A stretch of 49,018 bases of DNA from Phycisphaerae bacterium. Its GTDB lineage: Bacteria > Planctomycetota > Phycisphaerae > UBA1845. The translations under genes and the position numbers were made by a program. The DNA is taken from contig JAJDEA010000242.1 of the NCBI GenBank assembly GCA_029260035.1, positions 1-49,018 on the forward strand, read 5' to 3'. The notes under the pieces are model-generated. The model made no database searches and had not been told where the DNA came from. It saw nothing but the letters and a program-made list of their open reading frames with translations. Positions 15,151 through 24,404 of the stretch are shown here, piece after piece; position 1 is the first letter of the stretch; each line of letters begins with the position of its first letter.

Positions 15151-17124
15151 TCAAGATTCAAAAACACCTTCCTCGACAATTTCGCAATCCGGCAGCGCAT
15201 TTAGGAATTGCTTGCCGTAAGATTTCGTGCGCACGCGCGGGTCGAGGATGACGATAATGCCTCGATCAGTTTGATTGCGAATGAGCCTTCCGATGCCCTG
15301 TTTGAATTTGAGAATGGCTTCGGGCACCTGGTATTCAAAGAACGGTGAGCCGCCCGCGTCGCGAATTCGCTCGATGCGAGCTTCAACGACGGGATTGTTT
15401 GGAACTGCGAAAGGCAGTTTGGTGATCATTACGTTCGACAGCGCCTCGCCGGGAACGTCCACGCCAGTCCAAAAACTGTCCGTCCCGAAGAGCACGGGCC
15501 TCGGTGCATCACGAAACCTCTCCAGCATTGCCGAACGCGGCACGCCACTTCCTTGAACAAGCAACGTCATCGTGTTTTCTTTGAAAAAATCACTCAATCG
15601 CGCAGCGCATTCGTTCATGATTGAATAACTCGTGAACAAGACAAAGGCACGGCCTTCCGTCTGTTGCGTATACTTGCGAACGGATTCGCAAAGGGCGGGC
15701 ACGTAAGCAGAAGCGATCGTTGGATCGGGCATCTCCCGTTCAACATAGCACACAACTTGCTTTCGGTAATCGAATGGAGAGCCAAGTTTAAGGCACTTAC
15801 TTTCTTCCAGCCCAATTCGAGATTGAAAGTACCCAAAGGCACTCTTGCTACTGGTCGTAAGCGTCGCCGATGTAAGCACGGCACTTTTGACACTATCAAA
15901 GAGCCATTTCTTGAGTTCGGAGCCTACATCAATAAGCCTACACCCCAAGGTGACGGTCTGGCGACGATCTCCACTCTCCTTGACCCAATATACAGCATCC
16001 TCAAGTGACTGGTCGTGCCATACAGCCAACGATTCAGACAATTGACCTGCGCGTTCGATCATCGCAGCAAATTCGCCTTGCTCTTCCTCATTGCTGCTTT
16101 CACTGCGAGCTGCTTTAAGCTGTCGTTTTAGCTCGGAAATAGCCGAGGTGATACCTTGAGGGACTGTCGGCGGCTGGCGCAAGCGGCCTGTCGTAAGATT
16201 CTCAGCATCACACCAATCAACGAGCAACGCGAAGTAGTTGTGTGTCGCACCGACGGCTCTCAGTACAGCCTCCCGAGCCTCTCCAAACCTACGTCCCTTT
16301 AACATCCCCTTGCCGGTTCGCTCCTCAAAGAGCATCGACAAGAAATAGAGGATTTGGCGATTTGAAATGGACGAACCAAAATGGTCGCCCGCCACGTTTT
16401 CGATCGTGTGGGCCTCATCCAAAACGAGGTAATCATAGGGCGGCAACATGCTGGCCCCCCGCTGTCGAAGCGCGAGATCGGAAAAAAGCAGCGCGTGATT
16501 GACGATGAGAAGCTGTGCGGAGTTGGCACGCGCCCGAGCACGTTGATAGAAACACTTGCGATAGTGGGGACAGTTTCGGCCCATGCAATCATCAGACTCG
16601 CTACGGACACGGTCCCAAACTGAATACATCGGCTCAAAACCAAGATCCGCAAGCGAACCGTCAGCTGTTCGGTACGCCCAATCTTCGATCTCATGAAGAT
16701 CATCCAGCGCGCGGGCGGAATCGACCAAGCGGTCCTGCCTTTTTGACGTGCGTGCAAGTCTTCGCAGACCCAGGTAGTTAGACCGCCCTTTCAGCAGAGC
16801 AACCGAAAATTCCTCGGGCCAGGCTTCACGAAGAAGCGGAATGTCCTTTTCAAGAAGTTGCTCCTGCAGAGCGATGGTGTGCGTGCTGACAACAACGCGT
16901 CTCTCTTTGCTGAGAGCAGTCGCAATCGCGGGAATCAGATACGCCAGACTCTTTCCCACACCCGTACCCGCTTCGACAACGACGTGTTCCTCGTCCTCAA
17001 AGGCATCCGCTACGGCACGCGCCATCGAAACCTGCTGCGGGCGGCTTTCAAAAGCCGGCAAGTGCTCGGCGAGCAGGCCTCCCGGCTCAAATATGCTTTC
17101 TACGTCTACTTGTTTCACATCCAT
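15151..17124 (-). CDS. dinG: DinG/XPD-family ATP-dependent DNA helicase
   Basis: The 657-residue product is a superfamily 2 helicase of the DinG type, which unwinds 5'-3' and is involved in repair of R-loops and stalled forks. The Q-region FESRPQQVSMARAV, Walker A EAGTGVGKSLAYLIP (about residue 50) and DEAH box VLDEAHTIENVA (about 240) are intact. So are the C-terminal motifs FTSYSIMN, LFGTDSFWTGVDVPGE and KQGIGRLIRN. The Fe-S domain keeps three cysteines (CMGRNCPHYRKC, about 180-191), but the first one, which in DinG lies in LKGRSNYLC, is Gly here (LKGRSNYLGLRRL). The cluster ligand set is thus incomplete or uses another residue. The start has a weak ribosome-binding site; no better one exists. 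Confidence 0.88.
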   Translation of the reverse strand: MDVKQVDVESIFEPGGLLAEHLPAFESRPQQVSMARAVADAFEDEEHVVVEAGTGVGKSLAYLIPAIATALSKERRVVVSTHTIALQEQLLEKDIPLLREAWPEEFSVALLKGRSNYLGLRRLARTSKRQDRLVDSARALDDLHEIEDWAYRTADGSLADLGFEPMYSVWDRVRSESDDCMGRNCPHYRKCFYQRARARANSAQLLIVNHALLFSDLALRQRGASMLPPYDYLVLDEAHTIENVAGDHFGSSISNRQILYFLSMLFEERTGKGMLKGRRFGEAREAVLRAVGATHNYFALLVDWCDAENLTTGRLRQPPTVPQGITSAISELKRQLKAARSESSNEEEQGEFAAMIERAGQLSESLAVWHDQSLEDAVYWVKESGDRRQTVTLGCRLIDVGSELKKWLFDSVKSAVLTSATLTTSSKSAFGYFQSRIGLEESKCLKLGSPFDYRKQVVCYVEREMPDPTIASAYVPALCESVRKYTQQTEGRAFVLFTSYSIMNECAARLSDFFKENTMTLLVQGSGVPRSAMLERFRDAPRPVLFGTDSFWTGVDVPGEALSNVMITKLPFAVPNNPVVEARIERIRDAGGSPFFEYQVPEAILKFKQGIGRLIRNQTDRGIIVILDPRVRTKSYGKQFLNALPDCEIVEEGVFES

Positions 17125-17208
17125 AGCTTATCGACGGCAGTGGACAGAAGATAGCGACGTCTTGCGCGGCGAAGAAACCCAGCTCGTTCATTCGTTGTGT
17201 GGTGACCG

Positions 17209-17655
17209 TCAAATTCCACCATCGTCATACCATTTTATATATTCGATGGGTATTCCGGTTTTTTTAAATGGCGGTAGAAGACGTTTAAGATACCAATTTA
17301 CGTTTGTTACCCGTTTCATGCCTCTGAGCCTCAAGCGGCTCCCGTCAGGGCAGAATCCAATCATCTTGTCCGGACCGTACGTGAAAATCCCACCACAGCG
17401 GGTCCGCCGCCAATACATGTTCACGGCAAAAACTTCCTCGCGGCGTTTCTTTTGATCAATCAACTCCCAGATTCGGTCTTCTTGCTCGACGGGGAGTGAC
17501 GTCCAATCGCAAGAGTCTGTATCTCCCAACGGGCAAAAGCCTATTAGTCCATTGGAGTTCCAAGTCCATCCACCTCTTTGCATGGTCCGGACCCAATCGG
17601 CGGGAGCAAACTCATCTACAAACAGCTGAATATCAAATCCAGTTAGAATACCCAT
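17209..17655 (-). CDS. Hypothetical Trp-rich protein with a repeated IGFCP motif
   Basis: The frame encodes 148 residues from ATG 17655. The motif LIGFCPLGDTDS (about residues 37-48) recurs as MIGFCPDGSRLR (about 98-109), each after a Trp/Gly-rich lead (GGWTWNSN; CGGIFTYG), which points to an internal duplication or a two-strand repeat. The protein is rich in Trp, Arg and Gly and has no signal peptide or membrane helix. I do not recognise it. It sits downstream of asd and upstream of the helicase on the same strand, with 84-153 base gaps, so it may be its own unit. Confidence 0.5.
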   Translation of the reverse strand: MGILTGFDIQLFVDEFAPADWVRTMQRGGWTWNSNGLIGFCPLGDTDSCDWTSLPVEQEDRIWELIDQKKRREEVFAVNMYWRRTRCGGIFTYGPDKMIGFCPDGSRLRLRGMKRVTNVNWYLKRLLPPFKKTGIPIEYIKWYDDGGI

Positions 17656-17755
17656 CGTGCTCGCTCATGAATGCTCCTTAATTAACCATCAACCATGCGC
17701 CAGTAAACAAACGACACCACCCCAGTAGCCTATCGATGAAGTGGTCGGAATAGAC

Positions 17756-17785
17756 TCTTGCAACCTTTTGGGGCACGTTGCAAGA
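17756..17785. terminator. Hairpin downstream of asd
   Basis: A perfect 9-bp inverted repeat, TCTTGCAAC and GTTGCAAGA, with a 12-base loop lies just after the asd stop. Neither side has a T-run, so this may be an mRNA stabiliser or a factor-dependent site rather than an intrinsic terminator. Confidence 0.35.
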
Positions 17786-17808
17786 TGTGACCCAACAGTC
17801 TCGTTGAG

Positions 17809-18813
17809 CTAGCCCGCAATCAACTCAAGAATCTGCACGGCGTTGAGCGCTGCTCCTTTGCGTAGCTGATCGCCGCAGACAAACAGCTCTATTCCACGAC
17901 CATCGGGCTGACTAACATCCTGGCGAATTCGCCCTACCAGGCACGCATCTCGGCCGCTTGCTTCTACGGGCATTGGGAACCGCCCGCCAGCCACATCGTC
18001 CATCAGCTCAACCCCTTGTGCCTCCATGAGAATCCGGCGCACTTCGTCCGGCGTGATTGGCTCTTTGAACGTCAGGTTGATCGATTCACTATGTGCCCGA
18101 AAGACGGGGACGCGGATGCAGGTTGCGGAAATCGCGAGCCCCGGCTCATGGAAAATCTTACGCGTCTCGTCGATCATCTTCCGTTCTTCGGTATTGTATC
18201 CGCCGTCGTCGATCGGCGTGTTGTGCGAGAACAGGTTGAACGCAATCGGATGCGGGAAAACCTTCGGCGTCGCATCGCGACCAGCTAGCACATCTGCCGA
18301 TTGCGTCCGAAGCTCCTCCATAGCCGCCGCCCCCGCCCCACTTGCCGACTGATAGGTACTTACGACGATGCGTTCGACCCTATTTACGCAGTGCAATGGC
18401 CAAACAGCCATGTTCATGATGATCGTTGAGCAGTTCGGATTGGCGATGATACCCCGATGATTGCGAGCGTCTTGCGGATTGATTTCAGGAATAACAAGCG
18501 GGACACCTGTGTCCATGCGGTAGGCGGAAGAGTTGTCAATCACCACCGCCCCCGCTTCGACCGCAGCCGGGGCAAACTCCTTGCTACGCAATCCACCTGC
18601 GCTGAATATGGCGAAATCCACACCCTCGAAGGAATCGGTGCGAAGTTCTCGGACTTCAACCTCCCCGCCGAAAACCTTCATGCGCTTGCCAGCGCTGCGA
18701 GCAGAAGCCAATAGCGTTAATTTCTTTGGCCGAATTCCGCGCTGATCCAGAATTGCGCAAACTTCTTCCCCAACCGCTCCCGTCGCACCGACTACGGCCA
18801 AATGATTCCTCAT
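17809..18813 (-). CDS. asd: Aspartate-semialdehyde dehydrogenase
   Basis: Asd reduces aspartyl phosphate to aspartate semialdehyde, the branch point to lysine/diaminopimelate, threonine and methionine. I start at ATG 18813 (MRNHLAVVGATGAVG), where the NADP-binding fold begins; the upstream ATG at 18861 adds 16 residues with no counterpart in the family. This gives 334 residues, the usual length. The nucleotide loop GATGAVG is at 9-15, the catalytic Cys is C128 in NPNCSTII, and the substrate region VSTYQSASGAGAAAMEEL and the conserved RVPVFRAHSESINL with the second catalytic His are intact. It is monocistronic as far as the sequence shows. Confidence 0.96.
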   Translation of the reverse strand: MRNHLAVVGATGAVGEEVCAILDQRGIRPKKLTLLASARSAGKRMKVFGGEVEVRELRTDSFEGVDFAIFSAGGLRSKEFAPAAVEAGAVVIDNSSAYRMDTGVPLVIPEINPQDARNHRGIIANPNCSTIIMNMAVWPLHCVNRVERIVVSTYQSASGAGAAAMEELRTQSADVLAGRDATPKVFPHPIAFNLFSHNTPIDDGGYNTEERKMIDETRKIFHEPGLAISATCIRVPVFRAHSESINLTFKEPITPDEVRRILMEAQGVELMDDVAGGRFPMPVEASGRDACLVGRIRQDVSQPDGRGIELFVCGDQLRKGAALNAVQILELIAG

Positions 18814-19110
18814 GGTTGAAATTACCGGGAATATGGGTGTTTTCGCAGAACAGCCTTCCAACCCACCTTATAACGTAGTGCGATTCCGCAACAGGGTCAA
18901 TCGGCCAGATTTTTGCAGAAAAACAGGACCATCGATCGCACTATAAAAAGAACGAAATGAACGAAAATAAACCCTTGAATCGCATCGGTGAGGTTGCTAG
19001 ACTGCGGCCCCTTCACGGCGAGGAGGATGCTGTGACAGGGGTTTGCTGGGCGCGTTGGTCGCGCCTCCTTGTATCCGCGACTTCGTGATATTTTCTACGA
19101 AGTCCCGGAC

Positions 19111-19392
19111 ATGGGAGAAAAGAGAGTGACCACGTCCCCCCCGAAGCGAAGCGGGCCGACCTGGATTCGATGGTCGGGAATTGGCGTAGAGTTCGCTGGC
19201 GCGGTTGTGGGCTTTACGCTCGTCGGATATTGGATCGACCGGCATTACGAATGCGGGCCATCAGGTGTCTTAATTGGCGCGGGGCTTGGCATTGTCGGTG
19301 GCGGGTACAATTTGATTCGACAATCGCTTGACGCTTCAAAGCAAGCAGCCAAGGAAGACGACACGGCTACCGGCGATGACCATGACGCCTGA
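19111..19392 (+). CDS. atpZ: AtpZ/AtpI-family small membrane protein of the ATP synthase operon
   Basis: This 93-residue protein opens the atp operon. I use ATG 19111 (MGEKRVTTSPPKRSG); a TTG at 19069 would add 14 residues. Two membrane helices are visible at about 27-46 (EFAGAVVGFTLVGYWIDR) and 54-75 (SGVLIGAGLGIVGGGYNLI), with the family sentence 'G..f......G..lG.wlD......p.....G.l.G...g' clearly recognisable. AtpZ-type proteins assist insertion of the c subunits or act in magnesium and calcium supply for the Fo motor. It overlaps the next gene by 17 bases. Confidence 0.8.
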   Translation: MGEKRVTTSPPKRSGPTWIRWSGIGVEFAGAVVGFTLVGYWIDRHYECGPSGVLIGAGLGIVGGGYNLIRQSLDASKQAAKEDDTATGDDHDA

Positions 19393-19822
19393 CGAACGAT
19401 CCGGCGGGCTGTTGTACTTATGGTTCACCATACGAACGGTTGCCTGTGCAGCGATTCTCGCAGCCTTGGGATATGTTCCGACGACACGGATTGTCGGCGG
19501 CGAGGGCATCGATTCGATGTTGGCCGCCTGCGGGATTTGTTTGGCGGGTTCGCTTATAGGCGCCATTCCAATGGCGCTGGCGAAGTCCCGACAGCTACCT
19601 GCGAGAACTGCCGGACAGACCGTTTTAACGGCTGTTCTCAGCTCGATGGCCCTGCGGCTGCTGGTTGTTGTGGTGCTCGGGGTTGTCGTTGCTCTTGGCG
19701 AATGGTTTCACAGGCCGAGCTTGTTGGTATGGCTAGGCATTAGTTACTGCGGCTTGCTTGTTCCAGATACGCACTTTGCGTTGGCTGTATTACGCGGGTC
19801 GGAAGATAAAAGACGATTATGA
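19376..19822 (+). CDS. AtpI-like membrane protein of the ATP synthase operon
   Basis: Starting at ATG 19376 the protein is 148 residues (ATG 19382 is equally possible); the frame reaching upstream to 19328 would sit entirely inside atpZ. Four hydrophobic segments are present at about 18-33 (VACAAILAALGYV), 43-65 (DSMLAACGICLAGSLIGAIP), 80-103 (TVLTAVLSSMALRLLVVVVL) and 117-137 (LVWLGISYCGLLVPDTHFAL). This is the pattern of the extra membrane gene lying between atpZ and atpB in many bacteria (AtpI/ATP synthase I type). The stop overlaps the atpB start as ATGA. The function is presumed to be assembly of the c ring. Confidence 0.65.
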   Translation: MTMTPDERSGGLLYLWFTIRTVACAAILAALGYVPTTRIVGGEGIDSMLAACGICLAGSLIGAIPMALAKSRQLPARTAGQTVLTAVLSSMALRLLVVVVLGVVVALGEWFHRPSLLVWLGISYCGLLVPDTHFALAVLRGSEDKRRL

Positions 19823-20709
19823 CGTTGAGCTCCTCACTTATTCTTGCAAGCGGATCAAGCCCACTTGACCATGTGATCCAACACCCATTGGTGACCAAGC
19901 CGATGGACCTGGGTTTCCCCTTAACTCCAAACGGTGAAATCACGATCTTCAGCGATCACATTGTCATGCTTATCACGGCGGGGCTTATCCTGATGCTCAT
20001 CGTGCCCGCACTCGTGCGAAAGCGGCAGGGAAAAGACGAAATCGGACAGATGGTTCCGACAGGCTTTGCCAATTTCTTCGAGGCCATTTGTCAGTACCTA
20101 CGAAAAGAAGTCGCCGAACCCGCTTTGCAGGAACATACGGATCGCTTCATCAAGTATATTTGGAGCGTTTTCTTCTTCGTTTTGACCATCAACATTCTTG
20201 GCCTGTTGCCGATTCCCGCGATTAGCGCGCTGTTCGGTACGCACCTCGGCGGCGCCGCGACGGGCAACATATTCGTCACCGCGACGCTCGCGCTACTTAC
20301 GATGTTGATGATGGTCGTCAATGGTCTACGGCTCGGCGGCAAACATTACCTCGCGCATTTTTGCCCGGGGCCGATCGCGCTTGCCCCACTTCTGATACCG
20401 GTGGAACTGATCGGATTGGTCGCCAAAATTTTCGCATTGGCCGTTCGACTCTTTGCCAACATGATGGCTGGGCACGTTCTGCTCGCCGTTCTTGTCAGCT
20501 TTATCCTTACGGCAGGAACATCGATGGGCACCGTCGGCGGATTAGCCGTAGCGGTTCCTGTCGTGATTGGAAGTGTAGCTATTAATTTACTCGAGATTTT
20601 CGTCGCGTTCTTGCAGGCGTTTATTTTTACGTTTTTGACGACCCTCTTTATTGGCATGTCCGTCGTGTTTCATCATGACGAACACCATGAAGAAGCGCAC
20701 GCGCACTAA
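19819..20709 (+). CDS. atpB: F-type ATP synthase subunit a
   Basis: Subunit a provides the two half-channels that lead ions to the c ring. The 296-residue protein has the usual helices, with VPTGFANFFEAICQYLRKEVAEP before helix 2, then FIKYIWSVFFFVLTINILGLLP. The conserved LIPVELIGLVAKIFALAVRLFANMMAGH contains the essential Arg, in the helix AVRLFAN. The start ATG overlaps the preceding stop (ATGA). The C-terminus ends in a His-rich tail (FHHDEHHEEAHAH), which is unusual but common in this phylum's proteins and probably harmless. Confidence 0.95.
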   Translation: MTLSSSLILASGSSPLDHVIQHPLVTKPMDLGFPLTPNGEITIFSDHIVMLITAGLILMLIVPALVRKRQGKDEIGQMVPTGFANFFEAICQYLRKEVAEPALQEHTDRFIKYIWSVFFFVLTINILGLLPIPAISALFGTHLGGAATGNIFVTATLALLTMLMMVVNGLRLGGKHYLAHFCPGPIALAPLLIPVELIGLVAKIFALAVRLFANMMAGHVLLAVLVSFILTAGTSMGTVGGLAVAVPVVIGSVAINLLEIFVAFLQAFIFTFLTTLFIGMSVVFHHDEHHEEAHAH

Positions 20710-20852
20710 CGCGATATTGGCTTGAATCAGAAACTTGCCGTGCCCGGACCAACGCAGGGTTCTCGGGCCATGAGGCGTGACTGCGACGGCAAATGAAAAA
20801 CGGGCGGTTGTCCCTGCACAACCACCAACACAGTTTAGAAGGGTATCTAGTT

Positions 20853-21206
20853 ATGCAGAAGAAGTTTTCGAAAATCGCTCTTTGGACCATTTTAGCGGGC
20901 GTTGCGCTCCTTTTCGTTGATGCTTCGCCAGCTATGGCGCAGGATCACGGAGCCTCTGCGGGCGAAGAGCAGGCGACGTTTCTGACCACAAAAGGCGCGG
21001 GGAAACTGGGTGGTGCAATTGGCGCTGGCTTGGTTGTCATGGGCGGAGCTGCGGGAATCGGCCGGATCGGCGGTAGCGCAGTGGAGTCGATGGCTCGTCA
21101 GCCTGAGGTCGCTGGCCAAATCAGCACAGCCATGATTATCACCGCAGCCATGATTGAAGGTGCGACATTGTTTGCAGTCGTAGTCGGCCTGCTCGCAGCC
21201 ATGTAA
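20853..21206 (+). CDS. atpE: F-type ATP synthase subunit c
   Basis: The protein is 117 residues from ATG 20853, which follows AGAAGGG; a frame opening at 20793 lacks a site. An N-terminal signal-like segment (MQKKFSKIALWTILAGVALL, then SPAMAQ) precedes the normal two-helix hairpin: GGAIGAGLVVMGGAAGIGRIGG, the polar loop ARQPE, then the second helix with the ion-binding Glu at E102 (AAMIEGATLF). The extension makes it longer than the 70-90 residues of most c subunits; removal of the leader would give a normal size. Helix 1 lacks the Gln of the sodium-binding type, so proton coupling is more likely. Confidence 0.94.
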   Translation: MQKKFSKIALWTILAGVALLFVDASPAMAQDHGASAGEEQATFLTTKGAGKLGGAIGAGLVVMGGAAGIGRIGGSAVESMARQPEVAGQISTAMIITAAMIEGATLFAVVVGLLAAM

Positions 21207-21328
21207 CTTTTCGGCACGTCCGCATGTGTGCGGGCTAAACCACCCGCACACATGTTTCTTTTGGCGATCCATTTTTCGAGACTGAGTACTGCAAGCTCTT
21301 GCGACATGGGTACAACGAGTTCAACGAT

Positions 21329-21910
21329 ATGATTCGAATCGTAGTCAGTTTGACGGCACTTTCAGTATTCTCATCACGCGCCCTGGCAGCTGGCGGAGAA
21401 GGCAGCCCAAATCCTTTCTCTGGCGATGTTGGCAATGCCATCTGGACACTTGTCATATTTGGTTTCGTCCTGATCGTTCTGGGCAAATTCGCCTGGGGGC
21501 CAATTCTCGGCGCCTTGCAGAAGCGTGAAGATTTCATTCGCGATTCGCTGGAGAAGGCGAAGAATGACCGCGAAGAAGCCGAGGCCAGGCTAAAGGAATA
21601 CTCGGACAAGATAGAAACCGCCCGCTCCGAAGCCACCGCGATCGTCGAGGAAGGTCGGCGAGACGTAGAAGTCGTCAAACGTCAGATCGAAGAAGACGCA
21701 AAGAAGGAAGCGGACGCGATCATCGATCGGGCGAAACGCGAAGTCGGCCTTGCGACAGACACAGCGGTTAAAGAGCTTTACGACCTCAGTGCCAGGATCG
21801 CGACGGAAGTTGCCTCGCGCATTATTCGCAAAGAGCTAAGCCCGAAGGAACATGAACGGCTGATCTCCGAGTCTATCGAAGAATTGGCAAAGGAAATCTC
21901 CAGGAACTAG
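21329..21910 (+). CDS. atpF: F-type ATP synthase subunit b
   Basis: Subunit b is the peripheral stalk linking Fo to F1. From ATG 21329 the protein has 193 residues; a TTG at 21299 is an alternative and neither has a strong ribosome-binding site. A signal-like start (MIRIVVSLTALSVFSSRALA) precedes the membrane helix NAIWTLVIFGFVLIVLGKFAWGPIL (about 37-61). The long charged helix that follows (EKAKNDREEAEARLKEYSDK, ATAIVEEGRRDVEVVKRQIE) is the classic right-handed coiled-coil stalk, and the C-terminus (ASRIIRKELSPKEHERLI) contacts the delta subunit. Confidence 0.93.
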   Translation: MIRIVVSLTALSVFSSRALAAGGEGSPNPFSGDVGNAIWTLVIFGFVLIVLGKFAWGPILGALQKREDFIRDSLEKAKNDREEAEARLKEYSDKIETARSEATAIVEEGRRDVEVVKRQIEEDAKKEADAIIDRAKREVGLATDTAVKELYDLSARIATEVASRIIRKELSPKEHERLISESIEELAKEISRN

Positions 21911-21947
21911 GGCGAGCAGCCTTTTTAAAAAACGCGCAAGAATACTC

Positions 21948-22553
21948 ATGGCGAAAATCAGCGACAAGGAAATTGCACTCGCTCGCGTATACAGCGGTGC
22001 CATGCTCGCACTTGCAGAAACGCAGGGGCAAGGGGACTCTTTGCTGGAGGAATTGACCGATTTGGTCGCCCTTCTGGATAAGGACCAGGCGTTGAACCGC
22101 TTTTTTTGCAGCCCGGACGTAGACCCGGAAATCCGCAAAGGCACGATGGAAAAAGTCTTTCGCGGAAGAGCAAGCGATTTGTTGGTCGATTCGCTGCAGG
22201 TGCTGAATCGAAAAGGCAGGCTCTTGATACTGCGAGCCATAGCCGAGACCTATCGCCTTGCCCACGAAGACCTGCGAGGCCGCATCGATGTCACCGTACG
22301 AAGCGCTTCCCCCTTGACGGATGAGCTTCGCGAAAAAGTGCGCCAAGTGGCCATGCGATATGCGAACAAAGAGGCGGAGCTTATTGAAGAAATTGACGAG
22401 TCGCTGATCGGCGGGATTGTCATGCAGGTCGGTGATGAGAAATTTGATGCAAGCGTAGCATCAAGATTGAGCAAGCTGGGATCTCTGCTCGCCGAGCGGG
22501 CGTCGCAGGAGATTCATGGCGGCAAGAAATACGTTTTGGACGCTTCGGCTTAA
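21948..22553 (+). CDS. atpH: F-type ATP synthase subunit delta
   Basis: The delta subunit caps the alpha3-beta3 head and holds the stalk. The 201-residue protein starts at ATG 21948. The N-terminal six-helix part (ALARVYSGAMLALAETQG, LVALLDKDQALNRFFCSPDV, IRKGTMEKVF) and the conserved C-terminal region (RSASPLTDELREKVRQ, then IDESLIGGIVMQVGDEKFDASVASRLSKL) are standard. Most delta subunits are near 175-185 residues; the extra length is at the C-terminus (ASQEIHGGKKYVL). It lies 37 bases after atpF. Confidence 0.93.
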   Translation: MAKISDKEIALARVYSGAMLALAETQGQGDSLLEELTDLVALLDKDQALNRFFCSPDVDPEIRKGTMEKVFRGRASDLLVDSLQVLNRKGRLLILRAIAETYRLAHEDLRGRIDVTVRSASPLTDELREKVRQVAMRYANKEAELIEEIDESLIGGIVMQVGDEKFDASVASRLSKLGSLLAERASQEIHGGKKYVLDASA

Positions 22554-22633
22554 CGTCCGATCCGCGATCGGTTTTTCGTAAGGCGGATTCTTTGTAAGCC
22601 AGCTACATAAGTTATTGCATTAAGGTAGATCGA

Positions 22634-24355
22634 ATGAAGTTCAAAGTTGATGAAATCTCGTCCGTCATAAGCGAAGAAATCAAGCAATACCGCGGCGAAG
22701 TTGATGTAGCCGAGGTCGGCAAGGTTCTCGAAGTCGGTGACGGCATCGCACGCGTCTACGGCTTGAGCAATGCCATGGCACTCGAAAAAGTCGAGTTCCA
22801 AAACGGCGCGTTCGGCCAAGTCTTCAATCTCGAAGAAAATTCGGTCGGCATCGTTATCCTCGGCGACTATCTTGGCATTAAGGAAGGCGACGAAGTCCGC
22901 CGGACAGGCGAGCTACTTAGCGTGCCATGCGGTCAGGCGATGGTCGGGCGAGTCGTCGATCCATTGGGAAGACCCCTCGACGGGAAAGGCGTGATCGAAA
23001 CACCCGATCGACAGCCGATCGAGTTTAAGGCGCCCGGCATTGCAGAACGCCAGCCCGTCGATGAACCGCTGCAAACCGGAATCAAAGCCATTGATAGTAT
23101 GATTCCGGTCGGTCGAGGCCAGCGTGAACTCATCATTGGCGACCGCAAGACGGGAAAGACCGCAATCGCCATTGATACGATCATCAACCAAAAAGGCGGT
23201 GACGTGATTTGCGTTTACGTTGCTGTCGGCCAGAAAGAGTCTACCGTCGTCGGCACCGTCGAAAAGCTTCGCGAAATGGGCGCAATGGACTATACAATCG
23301 TCGTCTCGGCGGCAAGTTCTGACCCTGCACCGTTGCAATACATTGCCCCCTACGCCGGGGCCGCCATGGCGGAATACTTCATGTATCAGGAAGGTCGCCC
23401 AACGCTTTGCGTTTACGACGACCTATCCAAGCAAGCACAAGCCTATCGACAATTGTCGCTCCTGCTCCGTCGACCGCCGGGTCGAGAGGCGTATCCGGGC
23501 GATGTGTTTTATCTTCACTCTCGCTTGCTAGAACGAAGCGTTAAGTTGCGAGATGAGCACGCCGTGGTGCCTGTAAGTACGCCGGCGGATTGTCGCGACC
23601 GAAGTGTCACCATTAAGCACCCGGACGGGTTTAAGGCTGCTGCTGACCAACGTCCGGACGACGTCGATGGCCTATACCACAGGCCGGGAGGTCTTGAACG
23701 TGCCGAAACGTGGCTCTCGTCAATGCAGGACAAGGACAAATACAAGATCCATACTTTTCCGGACAGTGGCGGATCGATGACCGCCCTACCGATTATCGAA
23801 ACGCTCGAAGGCGAAGTCTCCGCTTACATTCCGACCAACGTAATTTCGATTACAGACGGCCAAATATATCTTGAACCTGACTTGTTCTTTGCCGGTGTTC
23901 GCCCCGCGGTCAACGTTGGTATCAGCGTGTCTCGCGTCGGCGGTAACGCACAGCGGAAAGCCATGAAGAAAATCGCAGGCTCTCTTCGTTTGGACCTTGC
24001 AGCGTTTCGAGAACTTGAAGCGTTTGCCCAGCTGGGAACAGACCTTGACGCCGCGACTCAACGACAACTCGATCGCGGCCAGCGGATGGTCGAGCTACTC
24101 AAGCAACCCCAATACGAACCGTACAACGTCAACGATCAGATATTGAGCATTTACGCGGGCGCGAAGGGAATCCTCGATGATCTGCCGATCAATCGCGTGT
24201 TGGAGTTCGAAACGGGCATGCTCAGTATTTTCAGAGATCAATACCCAGAAATCATTGACGAACTAGACAAAACAGGCAACCTGTCTGCCGAGCTGGAAGA
24301 GAAGGTAAAGAAGATCATTCAGGACTTCAAGGCGCAGTTCACGAAGGAAGACTAG
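22634..24355 (+). CDS. atpA: F-type ATP synthase subunit alpha, with an extra segment of about 70 residues
   Basis: This is the regulatory nucleotide-binding subunit of F1. At 573 residues it is about 60 longer than the E. coli protein. Walker A GDRKTGKT is at 169-176, and the conserved [26 protein letters not shown] lies near 280-300. After KLRDE the sequence departs from the family for residues about 308-377 ([16 protein letters not shown] through [14 protein letters not shown]), then returns with [20 protein letters not shown] and the arginine-finger region [13 protein letters not shown]. Both flanks are in one frame, so this is an insertion and not a frameshift. I believe a similar insertion occurs in other planctomycete alpha subunits; that is from memory. 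It falls where the head surface is exposed. Confidence 0.96.
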   Translation: MKFKVDEISSVISEEIKQYRGEVDVAEVGKVLEVGDGIARVYGLSNAMALEKVEFQNGAFGQVFNLEENSVGIVILGDYLGIKEGDEVRRTGELLSVPCGQAMVGRVVDPLGRPLDGKGVIETPDRQPIEFKAPGIAERQPVDEPLQTGIKAIDSMIPVGRGQRELIIGDRKTGKTAIAIDTIINQKGGDVICVYVAVGQKESTVVGTVEKLREMGAMDYTIVVSAASSDPAPLQYIAPYAGAAMAEYFMYQEGRPTLCVYDDLSKQAQAYRQLSLLLRRPPGREAYPGDVFYLHSRLLERSVKLRDEHAVVPVSTPADCRDRSVTIKHPDGFKAAADQRPDDVDGLYHRPGGLERAETWLSSMQDKDKYKIHTFPDSGGSMTALPIIETLEGEVSAYIPTNVISITDGQIYLEPDLFFAGVRPAVNVGISVSRVGGNAQRKAMKKIAGSLRLDLAAFRELEAFAQLGTDLDAATQRQLDRGQRMVELLKQPQYEPYNVNDQILSIYAGAKGILDDLPINRVLEFETGMLSIFRDQYPEIIDELDKTGNLSAELEEKVKKIIQDFKAQFTKED

Positions 24356-24404
24356 GCGATCAATTGTAGGCTGATTTAGCTGTCAGTGTATTTGAAAGAG
24401 CACC

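Noticed and set aside
23556..23767. Frameshift pair as the cause of the odd segment in atpA
   Set aside because: Both flanks are in one frame and the other frames contain no continuation of the normal alpha sequence, so it is an insertion.
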